Assembly (NCBI RefSeq): GCF_004323735.1
Contig: NZ_CP036455.1
Coordinates: 1,297,101 to 1,361,100, forward strand
Length of the DNA: 64,000 bases
Origin: Streptomonospora litoralis
Lineage (GTDB): Bacteria > Actinomycetota > Actinomycetes > Streptosporangiales > Streptosporangiaceae
Reading direction: 5' to 3'
Shown piece after piece: positions 29,529 through 40,266 of the stretch. The translations under genes and the position numbers were made by a program. The notes under the pieces are model-generated. The model searched no databases and was not told the DNA's origin. It saw nothing but the letters and a program-made list of their open reading frames with translations. Position 1 is the stretch's first letter. Every line of letters begins with the position of its first letter.

Positions 29529-32231
29529 ATGAAGGCCGACTCGCGCATCTGGCTGGGAGCCATCGTCGCCCTCGCGCTGGTCTACGCGCTCGGCGCGCTC
29601 GTCAGCGTCGGCGAGGTCAGCCTGACGGCCTGGCTCGGCTCCTGGCCGCCCGCCGTGGCCGCGGCCGCCGCGGCCGGGTCGCTGCTGTACGCCGCGCGCC
29701 GCCGGGCCGCCACGACCGCCGACAGCGAGGCCAACGCCGACGGCGCCGACGGCGCGGCCGCGCTGCGCTTCCTCGGCCTGGCGGCGCTCGCCTGGAGCGC
29801 CGGCGCCTTCGTCTACGCCGTCACCGGGCTGCTCAGCACCACTGCCGCGGTCTCGCTGAGCTTCGGCGACCTGTTCTCGCTCGTGGCGCTGCCGCTGTTC
29901 GTCCTCGGTTTCACCCGGTTCGCGCCGCTGCCGCGGGGGTTCCGGCCGGTGATCCGGCACATGACGGACAGCTACGTGTGCGCGGCCGCCCTTTTCTCGA
30001 TCGTGTGGCTGCTGCTGTTCGCGCCGCTCTACAGCGCACTGGGCGAGGACGGGGAGTTCCTCGCGTTCGCGCTGGTCTACCCGGTCGCCGACATCGTCGT
30101 GCTGTGCCTGCTGGCGCCTCTGGTGTTCACCTCGCCGCACAGCACGCGCCGCGCGGTGCTGCTGGCCATCGGCGCGTTCGTGATCATCTGCGGCGCCGAC
30201 CTGATCGGCGCGGTGACCCGGCTGACCGGGGTGCTGCCGGCGGGCGGAATCGAGTACCCGGTGCGCTTCCTCGGCTTCGCGCTGCTGGGCAGCCTGCCGT
30301 GGCTGATCCGCGACCGGGCGAGCGCCCGCCCGCGCCGGATCACCGGACGCGGCCTCTACCGTTTCGCCCCGGAGATCGCCGCCTGCGGCGCGCTGTTCGT
30401 CGCCGCGGTGGTGCTGACCATCGGGGCGCTGCGCGTCGACAATCTCGCGCCCGTCCTGCCGCTCGCGGCGGGCTCCGCGGTGATCGTGCTGCTGGTGCGG
30501 ATGAGCGGTCTGCTGGAGGAGAACGCGACCCTCTCCCGCATGGTGCACACGCGGGAGCAGCACTTCCACGAGCTGGCCAAGAACAGCGGCGACGTCATCC
30601 TCCTCCTCGACTTCGACGCCCGCATCTTCTATGTCAGCCCCGGCGCAGCAGAGGCGTTCGGCTACCGGCTCGACGACCTGCTCACCGAGCCGGTCACCGC
30701 CATCGTGCATCCCGAGGACCTGCCCCAGGTCTCCGCGGCCATGGCGGCGTTCGACCGCAGCGGCGGCGAGGGCATCCACCTGCGGCTGCGGGTGCGCGCC
30801 GGCGACGGCACCTGGCGCCACACGGAGTCCACCGCCTCGCTGTACGAGCAGCCCGGCGAGCCGGACCGGCTGCTGGTGACCACACGCGACATCAGTGCCC
30901 AGGTGGCGCTGGAGGACCAGGTCAACCACCTCACCTTCCACGACGGGATCACCGGTCTGCCCAACCGCGCCTACCTGGAGGAGCGGGCGCGCGAAGTGCT
31001 GGTGCGCCGCGAGCGCGGCCAGTACCGGGGCGAGATCGCCGCGATCTTTCTGGACCTGGACGGGTTCACGGCGGTCAACGACTCCGCAGGGCACACCTTC
31101 GGCGACTACCTGCTGGCCCAGGCGGGCCGTCGCCTGCGCGCCACCACCGACTCCGGCTTCACCCTGGCGCGGTGGGGCGGCGACGAGTTCGCCGTGCTGA
31201 TCGAGTACAGCGCCAACGCCCAGCAGGTGGTCGACTTCGCCGAGCGGCTGGTGCGGGCGGTCAGCGCCGAGCCGTTCCAGGTCGCCGACCGCGAGGTGGT
31301 GCTTTCCGCCAGCGCGGGCGTGGCGTTCGCCGAGTCGGGCATGGAAAGCGGCGAGCTGCTGCGCAACGCCGATATGGCCATGGCCCGCGCCAAGGAGAAC
31401 GGCGGAGGCGGGCGGCTGGAGATCTACGCGGCGCACATGCACGCCAAGGTCGTGGGCCGACTGGAGCTGCAGACCGAGCTGCGCCAGGCGCTGGCCAACG
31501 GTGACTTCGTGCTGGAGTACCAGCCGGTCGTGGATCTGGAGAGCTCGCAGGTGACCGCGGTCGAGGCGCTGGTGCGCTGGCAGCGCGGCGACGAGCGGGT
31601 GCTGCCGGAGGGCTTCATCGGCCCGGCAGAGGAGTCGGGTCTGATCACGCCGCTGGGGGAGTGGATCCTGCGCGAGGCGTGCGAGAAGGTCGCGCTGTGG
31701 CGCGCATCCGACTGGGACATCGCGCTGTCGGTGAACCTCTCGGTCAAGCAGATCCTGGCGCCGCGGTTCGTCGAGACGGTGGCGGGTGCGTTGGCCGACA
31801 GCGGGCTGCCCGCCGAGGTGCTGACCATGGAGGTCGACGAGGAGGTCCTGCTGGAGGACCAGGGCGAGGCCGTGGAACGGCTGGCCGAGCTGCGCCGATT
31901 GGGCGTGCGGCTGGCCATCGACGACTTCGGACTGGGCTACGCCTCGCTGGCCCACTTGCGCGAACTGCGCGTGGACACCATAAAGATCGATCCGTCGTTC
32001 ATCCGCGACCTCGGCACGGACGGCACCGTCACGCTGCTGACCCACACCATCATCCGGCTCGGCCAGGACCTGGGTGTGCAGGTGGTGGCCGAGGGCATCG
32101 AGCGCTCCGAGCAGCTCGAACAGCTGCGCTCGATGGGCTGCGGCTACGGCCAGGGCTTCCTGGTCGCCCGCCCGATGGTGGCCGAAGGCGTGGAGGCCCT
32201 GGTCGGCGGGGAGGCGGGGATTCCGCTGTAG
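29529..32231 (+). CDS. Membrane PAS-GGDEF-EAL protein (cyclic-di-GMP turnover)
   Basis: The 900-residue protein has about eight to ten membrane helices in the first 330 residues and a PAS domain (about 355-460: VILLLDFDARIFYVSPGAAEAFGY, DISAQVALED). A GGDEF domain follows with WGGDEFAVLIE (about 550), then an EAL domain with VEALVRWQ (about 679), VNLSVKQIL, IDDFGLGYASL and IKIDPSF. The ExxE segment reads MEVDEEVL, slightly off the usual form. In S. coelicolor a similar protein (CdgF, from memory) sits just before ilvB, as here. ATG 29529 follows GGGAGGGG. Confidence 0.92.
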   Translation: MKADSRIWLGAIVALALVYALGALVSVGEVSLTAWLGSWPPAVAAAAAAGSLLYAARRRAATTADSEANADGADGAAALRFLGLAALAWSAGAFVYAVTGLLSTTAAVSLSFGDLFSLVALPLFVLGFTRFAPLPRGFRPVIRHMTDSYVCAAALFSIVWLLLFAPLYSALGEDGEFLAFALVYPVADIVVLCLLAPLVFTSPHSTRRAVLLAIGAFVIICGADLIGAVTRLTGVLPAGGIEYPVRFLGFALLGSLPWLIRDRASARPRRITGRGLYRFAPEIAACGALFVAAVVLTIGALRVDNLAPVLPLAAGSAVIVLLVRMSGLLEENATLSRMVHTREQHFHELAKNSGDVILLLDFDARIFYVSPGAAEAFGYRLDDLLTEPVTAIVHPEDLPQVSAAMAAFDRSGGEGIHLRLRVRAGDGTWRHTESTASLYEQPGEPDRLLVTTRDISAQVALEDQVNHLTFHDGITGLPNRAYLEERAREVLVRRERGQYRGEIAAIFLDLDGFTAVNDSAGHTFGDYLLAQAGRRLRATTDSGFTLARWGGDEFAVLIEYSANAQQVVDFAERLVRAVSAEPFQVADREVVLSASAGVAFAESGMESGELLRNADMAMARAKENGGGGRLEIYAAHMHAKVVGRLELQTELRQALANGDFVLEYQPVVDLESSQVTAVEALVRWQRGDERVLPEGFIGPAEESGLITPLGEWILREACEKVALWRASDWDIALSVNLSVKQILAPRFVETVAGALADSGLPAEVLTMEVDEEVLLEDQGEAVERLAELRRLGVRLAIDDFGLGYASLAHLRELRVDTIKIDPSFIRDLGTDGTVTLLTHTIIRLGQDLGVQVVAEGIERSEQLEQLRSMGCGYGQGFLVARPMVAEGVEALVGGEAGIPL

Positions 32232-32289
32232 GCGGCGGCCGTGCCTGCCGCCGAGTCCGGCCGCCGACTGCCGTAGCAATGCGGCAACG

Positions 32290-32690
32290 GTCCACTGTGC
32301 GGCCTTGCGGTTTGCCGGGCGGCGGGTGGCCTGCACGGAGAAGCAGCGGCGAGGGCGGCGGTGGGCCGGGCCCGAGCCCAACGGGCCGGGTGCCCGCCGG
32401 TGGCGCGCCCGACGCCGCGCCGAGCCTGCCTCCAGGGACAGTCTCGACGCCGAAACCGTCCCTGAAGCAAGACTCGGCGGGAATCGGGTGCCGGTATGTC
32501 CGTTATGCCGGTTTGGGTGAGGGCTTCGTGAAGAAACGGTCGCCCACAGGCCCTGTGGGCGCCCGTTTCTTCACGAAGGATGGGCGGCGGGCCGCATCCG
32601 GGTCGCCTCCGCGCTGCGCGCCCCTCGCCCGGCCCAAGGAGCGGGATCGCACTGGCGCCGGCGGGCAGGGGCCGCCGCCGTCTGCCATCG
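32290..32690 (+). repeat. Dispersed intergenic repeat, most complete copy
   Basis: In order it holds: the shared block (GCGGCCTTG, ACGGAGAAGCAGCGG, GGGCCGGGCCCG, GCCCGCCGGTGGC; 32290-32410); an imperfect 56-bp palindrome (32421-32476); the string TATGCCGGTTT; and a near-perfect hairpin (32524-32578, arms CTTCGTGAAGAAACGG and CCGTTTCTTCACGAAG, with an inner GCCCACAGG/CCTGTGGGC). Last is a tail block (AGGAGCGGGA, GCCGCCGTCTGCCATC; to 32690). The tail and head blocks recur at 50080-50391 and the head and palindromes at 4229-4770. No gene is present. Confidence 0.7.
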
Positions 32691-32793
32691 GCCTCGCGGA
32701 AGCTTCGCGTCGGTTTGCGGTGATTGTCCGCTGGTTCGATGTGCTGCTGGGCTGGAATTGTGACCTGGGTCCCATTCGGATTCTGATCCAGTC

Positions 32794-32810
32794 GTCTCAA
32801 ATAATGAGAC
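32794..32810. promoter_or_regulatory. Candidate NdgR operator upstream of ilvB
   Basis: A perfect inverted repeat GTCTCA-AATAA-TGAGAC. The same motif with small changes precedes leuB, cimA and leuC. Its centre (32802) is 61 nt before the leader-peptide start/transcript start at 32863, a position suited to an activator. Confidence 0.6.
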
Positions 32811-32825
32811 AAAATCGCGTTTCAG

Positions 32826-32855
32826 TTGACGGGCTCGTATCCCCTCGGTCATTGT
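32826..32855 (+). promoter_or_regulatory. ilvBNC promoter
   Basis: TTGACG (-35, 32826-32831), an 18-nt spacer, and CATTGT (-10, 32850-32855) lie 7 nt before the leader GTG. This predicts a leaderless transcript that begins at or next to the leader-peptide start codon. Confidence 0.6.
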
Positions 32856-32862
32856 TGTTGAC

Positions 32863-32913
32863 GTGCAGAGCAACTTCCTCATTCTCGTACTTGGTCGGCG
32901 CGCAGCCAGCTGA
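32863..32913 (+). CDS. ilvB leader peptide (branched-chain attenuator)
   Basis: GTG 32863 to TGA 32911 encodes [16 protein letters not shown], 16 residues with Leu x3, Ile and Val in the run FLILVL. The end of the reading frame overlaps a hairpin (CTTGGTC near 32890 with GACCGAG near 32912), and a terminator with a T-run follows. Ribosome stalling at the Leu/Ile/Val codons when charged tRNA is scarce should favour the antiterminated form, as in known ilv attenuators. Confidence 0.8.
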   Translation: MQSNFLILVLGRRAAS

Positions 32914-32934
32914 CCGAGTCTTTCGCTGCGCGCT

Positions 32935-32968
32935 CCCTCCAACCGCACTCGCGGTGGGGGGTTTTTTG
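32935..32968 (+). terminator. ilvBNC attenuator terminator
   Basis: CCCTCCAACCGC pairs with GCGGTGGGGGG (one mismatch), followed at once by TTTTTTG. It lies between the leader peptide and ilvB, as required for transcription attenuation. Confidence 0.8.
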
Positions 32969-33017
32969 TTGCTCAAGCACTCTCCCGACGACGAGCCCTC
33001 TCCGAAGGATTCTTGCG

Positions 33018-34778
33018 ATGACCGAGCAGATGACCGGAGCCCAATCGCTCATCAGGTCACTGGAGCATGCCGGTGTCGACGTTGTTTTCGGGATCCCCGG
33101 CGGGGCGATCCTCCCCGCCTACGATCCCCTCTACGACTCGGCCAACGTGCGGCACATCCTGATGCGCCACGAGCAGGGGGCGGGGCACGCGGCCGAGGGC
33201 TACGCCTACGCCACCGGGCGCCCCGGCGTCTGCATGGCCACCAGCGGTCCCGGCGCCACCAACCTCGTCACCCCGCTCACCGACGCCCACATGGACTCGG
33301 TGCCGATGGTCGCCATCACCGGGCAGGTGGCCACCCCGCTGATCGGCACGGACGGCTTCCAGGAAGCCGACATCTGCGGCATCACGATGCCCATCACCAA
33401 GCACAACTACCTCGTCAAGGACGCCGACGACATCCCGGCCACCATCGCCGAGGCGTTCCACATCGCATCGTCGGGGCGCCCCGGCCCCGTGCTCGTCGAC
33501 ATCGCCAAGGACGCGCTGCAGGCGAGTACCGCCTTCAGCTGGCCCCAGCGCCTCGACATGCCCGGCTACCGCCCCGTGACCAAGCCGCACGGCAAGCAGA
33601 TCCGCGAGGCCGCGCGGATGATCTCCGAGGCGCGCCGGCCCGTGTTCTACGTCGGCGGCGGCGTGCTGCGCTCGGGCGCCGCCCAAGAGTTGCGGGTGCT
33701 GGCCGAGCTGACGGGGGTGCCGGTCACCACCACGCTGATGGCGCGGGGGGTCTTCCCCGACAGCCATCCGCAGAACCTGGGCATGCCGGGGATGCACGGC
33801 ACCGTCGCCGCGGTGGGCTCGCTGCAGAAGGCCGACCTGATCGTGGCCCTGGGCGCGCGCTTCGACGACCGGGTCACCGGCAGGCTCGACAGCTTCGCCC
33901 CCGGCGCCAAGGTCGTCCACGCCGACATCGACCCCGCCGAGATCTCCAAGAACCGCCACGCCGACGTGCCCATCGTCGGCGACTGCCGCGAGGTCATCGC
34001 CGACCTGGTCGTGGCCGTCCGCAACGACCAGGCGGCCGGCCGCCAGGGCGACTACGCCGCGTGGTGGGCCCAGCTGGACCGGTTGCGCGAGGTCTACCCG
34101 CTGGGCTACGAGGAGGCCGGCGACGGCTCCCTGTCGCCGCAGAAGGTCATCCAGCGCCTGGGCGAGATCGTCGGGTCCGACGCCACCTACGTCGCGGGCG
34201 TCGGCCAGCACCAGATGTGGGCCGCCCAGTTCATCGGCTACAAGAAGCCCGGCGGCTTCGTCAACTCCGGCGGCCTGGGCACCATGGGGTTCTCCGTGCC
34301 CGCCGCGCTGGGCGCGAAGGTCGGCGACCCCGACCGCACGGTGTGGGCCGTCGACGGCGACGGCTGCTTCCAGATGACCAACCAGGAGCTGGCGACGGCC
34401 GCCATCGAGGGAATTCCGATCAAGGTCGCCGTCGTCAACAACGGCAACCTCGGCATGGTGCGGCAGTGGCAGACCCTCTATTACGAGGGGCGCTACTCCA
34501 ACACCGACCTGCGGACCGCCCCGCGCGACCGCGAAGTCCGCGTTCCCGACTTCGTGCGCCTCGCCGAGGCCTACGGTTGTGTGGGGCTGCGCTGCGAACG
34601 GGCCGAGGACATCGACGCCACCGTCGAGAAGGCGATGGCGGTCGACGACGCGCCGGTGGTCGTGGACTTCTCCGTCAACCACGACGCGATGGTCTGGCCC
34701 ATGGTCGGACCCGGCACCAGCAACGACAACATCCAGTACGCGCGCGACATGGCGCCGGACTGGGAGGACGAGGACTAG
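33018..34778 (+). CDS. ilvB: Acetolactate synthase large subunit
   Basis: The 586-residue ThDP enzyme has [17 protein letters not shown], the catalytic Glu region [14 protein letters not shown], the quinone-site-like [23 protein letters not shown]-binding [15 protein letters not shown] and the ThDP motif [17 protein letters not shown] with [12 protein letters not shown]. It condenses pyruvate with pyruvate or 2-oxobutyrate, the first shared step to Val/Leu and Ile. It heads ilvBNC behind an attenuator and a probable NdgR site. Confidence 0.97.
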   Translation: MTEQMTGAQSLIRSLEHAGVDVVFGIPGGAILPAYDPLYDSANVRHILMRHEQGAGHAAEGYAYATGRPGVCMATSGPGATNLVTPLTDAHMDSVPMVAITGQVATPLIGTDGFQEADICGITMPITKHNYLVKDADDIPATIAEAFHIASSGRPGPVLVDIAKDALQASTAFSWPQRLDMPGYRPVTKPHGKQIREAARMISEARRPVFYVGGGVLRSGAAQELRVLAELTGVPVTTTLMARGVFPDSHPQNLGMPGMHGTVAAVGSLQKADLIVALGARFDDRVTGRLDSFAPGAKVVHADIDPAEISKNRHADVPIVGDCREVIADLVVAVRNDQAAGRQGDYAAWWAQLDRLREVYPLGYEEAGDGSLSPQKVIQRLGEIVGSDATYVAGVGQHQMWAAQFIGYKKPGGFVNSGGLGTMGFSVPAALGAKVGDPDRTVWAVDGDGCFQMTNQELATAAIEGIPIKVAVVNNGNLGMVRQWQTLYYEGRYSNTDLRTAPRDREVRVPDFVRLAEAYGCVGLRCERAEDIDATVEKAMAVDDAPVVVDFSVNHDAMVWPMVGPGTSNDNIQYARDMAPDWEDED

Positions 34779-34817
34779 CGGACCGCACCGGTTCGCCAGA
34801 GAGGCGACGACGTCACC

Positions 34818-35342
34818 ATGAGCCAGCACACCCTTTCCGTCCTCGTGGAAGACACCCCCGGCATACTCGCCCGGACATCGGCGCTGTTCTCGCGGCGCGG
34901 GTTCAACATCCACTCGCTCAGCGTCAGCACCACCGAGTACGAGGGCCTTTCCCGCATGACGATCGTGGTCAACTGCGACCGCCACCCCTTGGAGCAGGTG
35001 ACCAAGCAGCTCAACAAGCTGGTCAACGTCATCAAGATCGTCGAGATGGACAACGACGCCTCGGTCCGCAGGGAGCTCCTGCTGGCCAAGGTCAAAGCCG
35101 ACACCGCCAACCGGGCCGCCGTCATCCAGACGGCCGAGCTCTTCCGGGCCGACATCGTCGACGTCGGCCCCGATGCCGTGGTGATCGAGGCCACCGGAAA
35201 GCCCGAGAAGCTCGACGCGCTGGTGCGCAACCTCGAACCGTTCGGCATCAAGGAACTGGTGAAGTCGGGCCTGGTCGCGCTGGGCCGCGGCCCCCGGTCC
35301 ATCACCGACCGCTCACTGCGCGCGGTAGAGCGCAGCGCGTGA
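34818..35342 (+). CDS. ilvN: Acetolactate synthase small (regulatory) subunit
   Basis: The 174-residue protein starts MSQHTLSVLVEDTPGILARTSALFSRRGFNI, the ACT domain that binds valine, followed by the C-terminal regulatory domain (RELLLAKVKA, EATGKPEKLDALVRNLEPFGIKELVKSG). It provides feedback inhibition by valine and stimulates IlvB. It lies 39 nt after ilvB. Confidence 0.97.
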   Translation: MSQHTLSVLVEDTPGILARTSALFSRRGFNIHSLSVSTTEYEGLSRMTIVVNCDRHPLEQVTKQLNKLVNVIKIVEMDNDASVRRELLLAKVKADTANRAAVIQTAELFRADIVDVGPDAVVIEATGKPEKLDALVRNLEPFGIKELVKSGLVALGRGPRSITDRSLRAVERSA

Positions 35343-35474
35343 GCGCCGCGGCGGGCCCGCGCCCACAAGGCGCGGTCCGCCGCGACGAGTGTCCGCCCTC
35401 CGCGCCCGAGCCGCGGCGCGGCCCCGCCCAGCACGAACCGCACACGTTCTGACACACGCAAGGAGTAAGCCGAA

Positions 35475-36470
<996 letters not shown>

Positions 36471-36485
36471 CCGGCACCGGCACCG

Positions 36486-36513
36486 CCCGGCGGCACCCGC
36501 GGGCGCCGCCGGG
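36486..36513 (+). terminator. Hairpin after ilvC
   Basis: CCCGGCGGC (36486-36494) and GCCGCCGGG (36505-36513) are perfect 9-bp arms, 16 nt past the stop. The rest of the 339-nt gap to serA shows a CACTAGACTTTT stretch near 36704-36717 that may be a -10 region for serA. Confidence 0.55.
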
Positions 36514-36809
36514 CCGGGTTCGAGCGCCCGCGTGCCGCGCCGCATCGCCCACCGGGCACGGCGCTGCGCGCGGGGGCGGCGCGCAGGTGGCCGCCCCGGT
36601 GCCGCCGATGCGGCGCCCGCCGCGGCCCGAGGCCGCATCGTCCCTGGTCGCGGCGCCCTCTTCCGGTTTTTCGGGACCCTTTCCGAGTGCGAATCCCACC
36701 GGCGCACTAGACTTTTCGTGGCCGTCACATCCGAACGAGCCCCACCGATGTGGGAAAGGACCAGCCGCGAACACGCGGCCACGCCGCAACCCGAATAAGG
36801 AAGCAAGCT

Positions 36810-38399
36810 GTGCCTAAGCCCTCCGTTCTCGTCGCGGAAGAACTCTCCCCCGCCGGTCTCGCGCTGCTGGAAGGCGACTTCGAAGTCCGCCACGCCAGCG
36901 GCGCCGACCGCTCCGAGCTGCTGCCGGCTCTCGCCGACGTCGACGCCCTGATCGTGCGCAGCGCGACCCAGGTCGACGCCGAGGCGCTGGCGGCCGCACC
37001 CCGGCTCAAGGTCGTGGCGCGCGCCGGAGTGGGGCTGGACAACGTCGACGTCGATGCGGCGACCAAGGCCGGCGTCCTCGTCGTCAACGCGCCCACATCC
37101 AACATCATCAGCGCCGCCGAGCAGGCCATCAACCTGCTGCTGGCCACCTCCCGCAACACCGCCCCCGCGCACAACGCCCTGATCAACGGTGAGTGGAAGC
37201 GCTCGAAGTACACCGGTGTCGAGGTCTACGACAAGACCGTCGGCGTCGTCGGGCTGGGCCGGATCGGCGCGCTGGTGGCGCAGCGGCTCGCGGCCTTCGG
37301 CACGCACATCATCGCCTACGACCCCTATGTGCAGCCCACTCGCGCGGCCCAGATCGGCGTCGAGATGGTGACGCTGGACGAACTGCTGCGGCGCAGCGAC
37401 TACATCACCATCCACCTGCCCAAGAACAAGGACACCCTCGGCCTCATCGGCGACGACGCGCTGTCGAAGGTGAAGCCGAGCGTACGCGTCATCAACGCCG
37501 CTCGCGGCGGCATCCTCGACGAGGACGCGCTCTACCGCGCGCTCAAGGACGGCCGCGTCGCCGGCGCGGGCATCGACGTGTGGGCCTCCGAGCCCAACAC
37601 CGACAGCCCGCTGTTCGAGTTCGAGAGCGTCGTGGTGGCCCCGCACCTGGGCGCCAGCACCGCCGAGGCCCAGGAGAAGGCCGGCACCCAGGTCGCCCGC
37701 TCGGTGAAGCTGGCGCTGTCGGGCGAGTTCGTCCCCGACGCGGTCAACGTGCAGGGCGGCGCGGTCGCCGAGGACGTCAAGCCGGGCCTGCCGCTGACCG
37801 AGAAGCTCGGGCGCATCTTCACCTCGCTGGCGCGGGGCGTGGCCGACCGCATCGACGTCGAGGTCCGCGGCGAGATCGCGGCCTACGACGTGAAGGTGCT
37901 GGAGCTGGCCGCGCTCAAGGGCGTCTTCGGCGACGTGGTCGAGGAGGCGGTGACCTTCGTCAACGCGCCGCTGCTGGCCAAGGAGCGCGGTGTCGAGGTG
38001 AACCTGGTCACCAGTGAGGACCACTCCGACTGGCGCAACCTCATCACGGTGCGCGGTCTGCTGCCGGACGGCCAGCGGGTGTCGGTCTCGGGCACGCTGT
38101 CGGGCCCGCGCCACCACGAGAAGCTGGTGGAGATCAACGGTTACACCATGGAGATCCCCGTCAACGAGCACATGGTGTTCCTCTCCTACGTCGACCGGCC
38201 CGGCATCGTGGGCAAGGTCGGCGCGCTGCTGGGCGAGGCGCGGATCAACATCGCGGGCATGCAGGTCAGCCGCGACACCGAGGGCGGCACGGCGCTGATC
38301 ACGCTGACCGTCGACTCCTCGATCCCCGACGCCACGCTGGAGTCGATCTCCACCGAGATCGAGGCCGAGAAGACCCGCCAGGTCGACCTCGGCGAGTAG
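36810..38399 (+). CDS. serA: D-3-phosphoglycerate dehydrogenase (long form with ACT domain)
   Basis: The 529-residue protein has the N-terminal NAD-dependent 2-hydroxyacid dehydrogenase part (VVARAGVGLDNVD, VGVVGLGRIGALVAQRLAAF, VINAARGGILDEDALYRAL). An intervening allosteric domain follows and then a C-terminal ACT domain (VDRPGIVGKVGALLGEARINIAGMQVSR). This is the usual actinobacterial length. It starts serine synthesis and is serine-inhibited in relatives. GTG 36810 follows AAGGAAG. Confidence 0.97.
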   Translation: MPKPSVLVAEELSPAGLALLEGDFEVRHASGADRSELLPALADVDALIVRSATQVDAEALAAAPRLKVVARAGVGLDNVDVDAATKAGVLVVNAPTSNIISAAEQAINLLLATSRNTAPAHNALINGEWKRSKYTGVEVYDKTVGVVGLGRIGALVAQRLAAFGTHIIAYDPYVQPTRAAQIGVEMVTLDELLRRSDYITIHLPKNKDTLGLIGDDALSKVKPSVRVINAARGGILDEDALYRALKDGRVAGAGIDVWASEPNTDSPLFEFESVVVAPHLGASTAEAQEKAGTQVARSVKLALSGEFVPDAVNVQGGAVAEDVKPGLPLTEKLGRIFTSLARGVADRIDVEVRGEIAAYDVKVLELAALKGVFGDVVEEAVTFVNAPLLAKERGVEVNLVTSEDHSDWRNLITVRGLLPDGQRVSVSGTLSGPRHHEKLVEINGYTMEIPVNEHMVFLSYVDRPGIVGKVGALLGEARINIAGMQVSRDTEGGTALITLTVDSSIPDATLESISTEIEAEKTRQVDLGE

Positions 38400-38465
38400 G
38401 CGACCGCCGCGGCCGCGGCGGTCGTTCTCCGAGCCGGGGGACCGGGAAAGCGGCCCGTTTCCGCA

Positions 38466-38505
38466 CGCTGAGGGCCGTCCGCCGCCGCGCGGACGGCCCT
38501 CAGCG
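38466..38505 (+). terminator. Strong terminator after serA
   Basis: CGCTGAGGGCCGTCCGC (38466-38482) pairs perfectly with GCGGACGGCCCTCAGCG (38489-38505), a 17-bp stem with a 6-nt loop. It lies about 65 nt past the serA stop. Confidence 0.85.
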
Positions 38506-38936
38506 GCTTCCTGCCCCGCGTGTGCACCGCACCACCGCGGCCTCCGAGCGAACGCGGCCGCAACATCTGGCGAATTGATCGGACGTCCGATAGTCTGTCG
38601 TCCTAGGAGATAGGCGTGCAGTGACAATCCTGCCGACGCCTCGCGCACGGCCCGCCCGGCACACCGGGGACCGCGGCCACCCGGCATCATCCTCGCCCGG
38701 GTCCGGTGCGCACGCCTGCCCGCTCCCGCCTGTCGTCCGGGCCGCGGTCGCAACCGCCCGGGCGGGCGATACTCCTGGCTGTTCCACGATCTGCCGCACA
38801 GTGCACGTGGCGTTCCGCCGGCCCGGCGGTGCGCTCGGCCCGGCGGCCGATCGGGCCCGGACCTCCGCAGTACGCCAGTAGGCATCGAGAATCCGCCGCG
38901 CGGCCCCGACGCCGCGCCGGCATCTGGAGGACCGCC
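38506..38936. other. Intergenic region with a 14-bp palindrome
   Basis: No sound gene is visible in these 431 nt. A perfect palindrome ATCGGACGTCCGAT lies at 38578-38591, followed by TAGTCT and an AGGAG at 38604, so a regulated promoter is plausible. The frame from the GTG near 38621 (86 codons) has weaker third-position GC (about 80%) than real genes here. Confidence 0.4.
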
Positions 38937-39062
38937 GTGTACGACACCGCACCCGCCCCTGCGCCCGCCCCCGCCCAGGACGAGTCCGAGGCCGCCGAGG
39001 CGACCCGCGCCGTCCAGGTCGCGCTGGACCGCCGCGACAACGGAGGCTCCGCGGGACGCTAG
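38937..39062 (+). CDS. Possible 41-residue protein upstream of leuB
   Basis: GTG 38937 follows CTGGAGGA at a normal distance and opens a frame to TAG 39062. The product begins VYDTAPAPAPAPAQDESEAA and continues ATRAVQVALDRRDNGG. It is Ala/Pro-rich, then acidic and helical, with no known family. Codon use is typical for the genome and the ribosome site is good, which favours a real gene, but there is no homology evidence. Confidence 0.35.
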   Translation: MYDTAPAPAPAPAQDESEAAEATRAVQVALDRRDNGGSAGR

Positions 39063-39087
39063 TCTTGTCTCACTGACCGTTTTTCTG

Positions 39088-39104
39088 GTCTCAGCATGTG
39101 AGAA
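39088..39104. promoter_or_regulatory. Candidate NdgR operator upstream of leuB
   Basis: GTCTCA-GCATG-TGAGAA matches the ilvB motif except for the last base. An extra half-site GTCTCA lies at 39067-39072. It sits 95 nt before the leuB ATG. Confidence 0.55.
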
Positions 39105-39198
39105 GCATCTTGGTCCCCGGTCCGCTGGGACACCGGGTGCGGCCGCCTCGCGCTGGGGCCGGTCCACGACGAAGAGCTGAGTAGAGGCTGGGCTGCTA

Positions 39199-40266
39199 AT
39201 GGCTGCGCGCACCGTGAAGTTGGCCGTCATCCCCGGTGACGGAATCGGCCCCGAGGTGGTCGCCGAAGGACTCAAGGTCCTCACCGCCGCCGCGTCGGAG
39301 CACGGCGTCGCCTTCGACACCACCGAGTACGAACTCGGCGCCCGCCGGTGGCACGCCACCGGCGAGACGCTGCCCGACTCGGTCGAGGCCGAGCTGCGCG
39401 GCCACGACGCCATCCTGCTCGGCGCGGTGGGCGACCCCGGCGTGCCCAGCGGCGTGCTGGAGCGCGGCCTGCTGCTGCGGCTGCGCTTCGCCTTCTCGCA
39501 CTACGTCAACCTGCGCCCGGTGCGGCTGTACCCCGGGGTCGGCACGCCGCTGGCCGGCGTGCAGCCCGAGGACATGGACATTCTCGTGGTGCGCGAGGGG
39601 ACCGAGGGCCCCTACGCCGGCATGGGGGGCGTGCTGCGCAAGGGGACCCCCGGCGAGATCGCCACCCAGGACAGCGTCAACACCCGCCTGGGTGTCGAGC
39701 GCGTGGTGCGCTACGCCTTCGCCAAGGCCGCTGAGCGTCCGCGCAAGAAGCTCACCCTGGTCCACAAGGACAACGTGCTGACCTTCGCCGGCGAGCTGTG
39801 GCAGCGCGTGGTGCGCGAGGTCGGCGCGGAGTTCCCCGACGTCTCCGTCGACTACTCGCACGTCGACGCCGCGGCCATGTTCTTCGTCTCCCAGCCGCAG
39901 CGGTTCGACGTCGTGGTCACCGACAACCTTTTCGGCGACATCATCACCGACCTCGGTGCGGCCGTGGCCGGCGGCATCGGCCTGGCCGCCAGCGGCAACA
40001 TCAACCCGGAGAACGACTTCCCGAGCATGTTCGAGCCCGTGCACGGATCGGCGCCCGACATCGCCGGCCAGGGCAAGGCCGACCCCACTGCCACCGTCCT
40101 GTCGACCGTGATCATGCTGAACCACCTGGGCCTGCACGACGCGGCGCGCAGGGTCGAGCGCGCGGTCGCCGAGGACCTCCAGGCCCGCGCCAAGAACGGC
40201 GTCGACGAGCGCTCCACGTCGGCCATCGGCGACGGCATCGCCGAGCGAGTAGCCGGGCAGGGCTGA
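39199..40266 (+). CDS. leuB: 3-isopropylmalate dehydrogenase
   Basis: The 355-residue protein has [17 protein letters not shown], the substrate-site Arg region [37 protein letters not shown], the metal/NAD region [24 protein letters not shown] and [19 protein letters not shown]. It catalyses the third leucine step, and can serve isoleucine synthesis after citramalate. The length and motifs fit the actinobacterial type. An NdgR-like site lies upstream. Confidence 0.96.
   Translation: MAARTVKLAVIPGDGIGPEVVAEGLKVLTAAASEHGVAFDTTEYELGARRWHATGETLPDSVEAELRGHDAILLGAVGDPGVPSGVLERGLLLRLRFAFSHYVNLRPVRLYPGVGTPLAGVQPEDMDILVVREGTEGPYAGMGGVLRKGTPGEIATQDSVNTRLGVERVVRYAFAKAAERPRKKLTLVHKDNVLTFAGELWQRVVREVGAEFPDVSVDYSHVDAAAMFFVSQPQRFDVVVTDNLFGDIITDLGAAVAGGIGLAASGNINPENDFPSMFEPVHGSAPDIAGQGKADPTATVLSTVIMLNHLGLHDAARRVERAVAEDLQARAKNGVDERSTSAIGDGIAERVAGQG

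Noticed and set aside
38621-38881. 86-codon frame after serA
   Set aside because: Third-position GC is clearly below that of neighbouring genes, the product resembles no family, and the GTG start has a poorly placed ribosome site.
39099-39185. 28-codon frame before leuB beginning with Ile-Leu-Val residues as a leucine attenuator
   Set aside because: It has only scattered branched-chain codons, no terminator with a T-run follows before leuB, and its start overlaps the operator.
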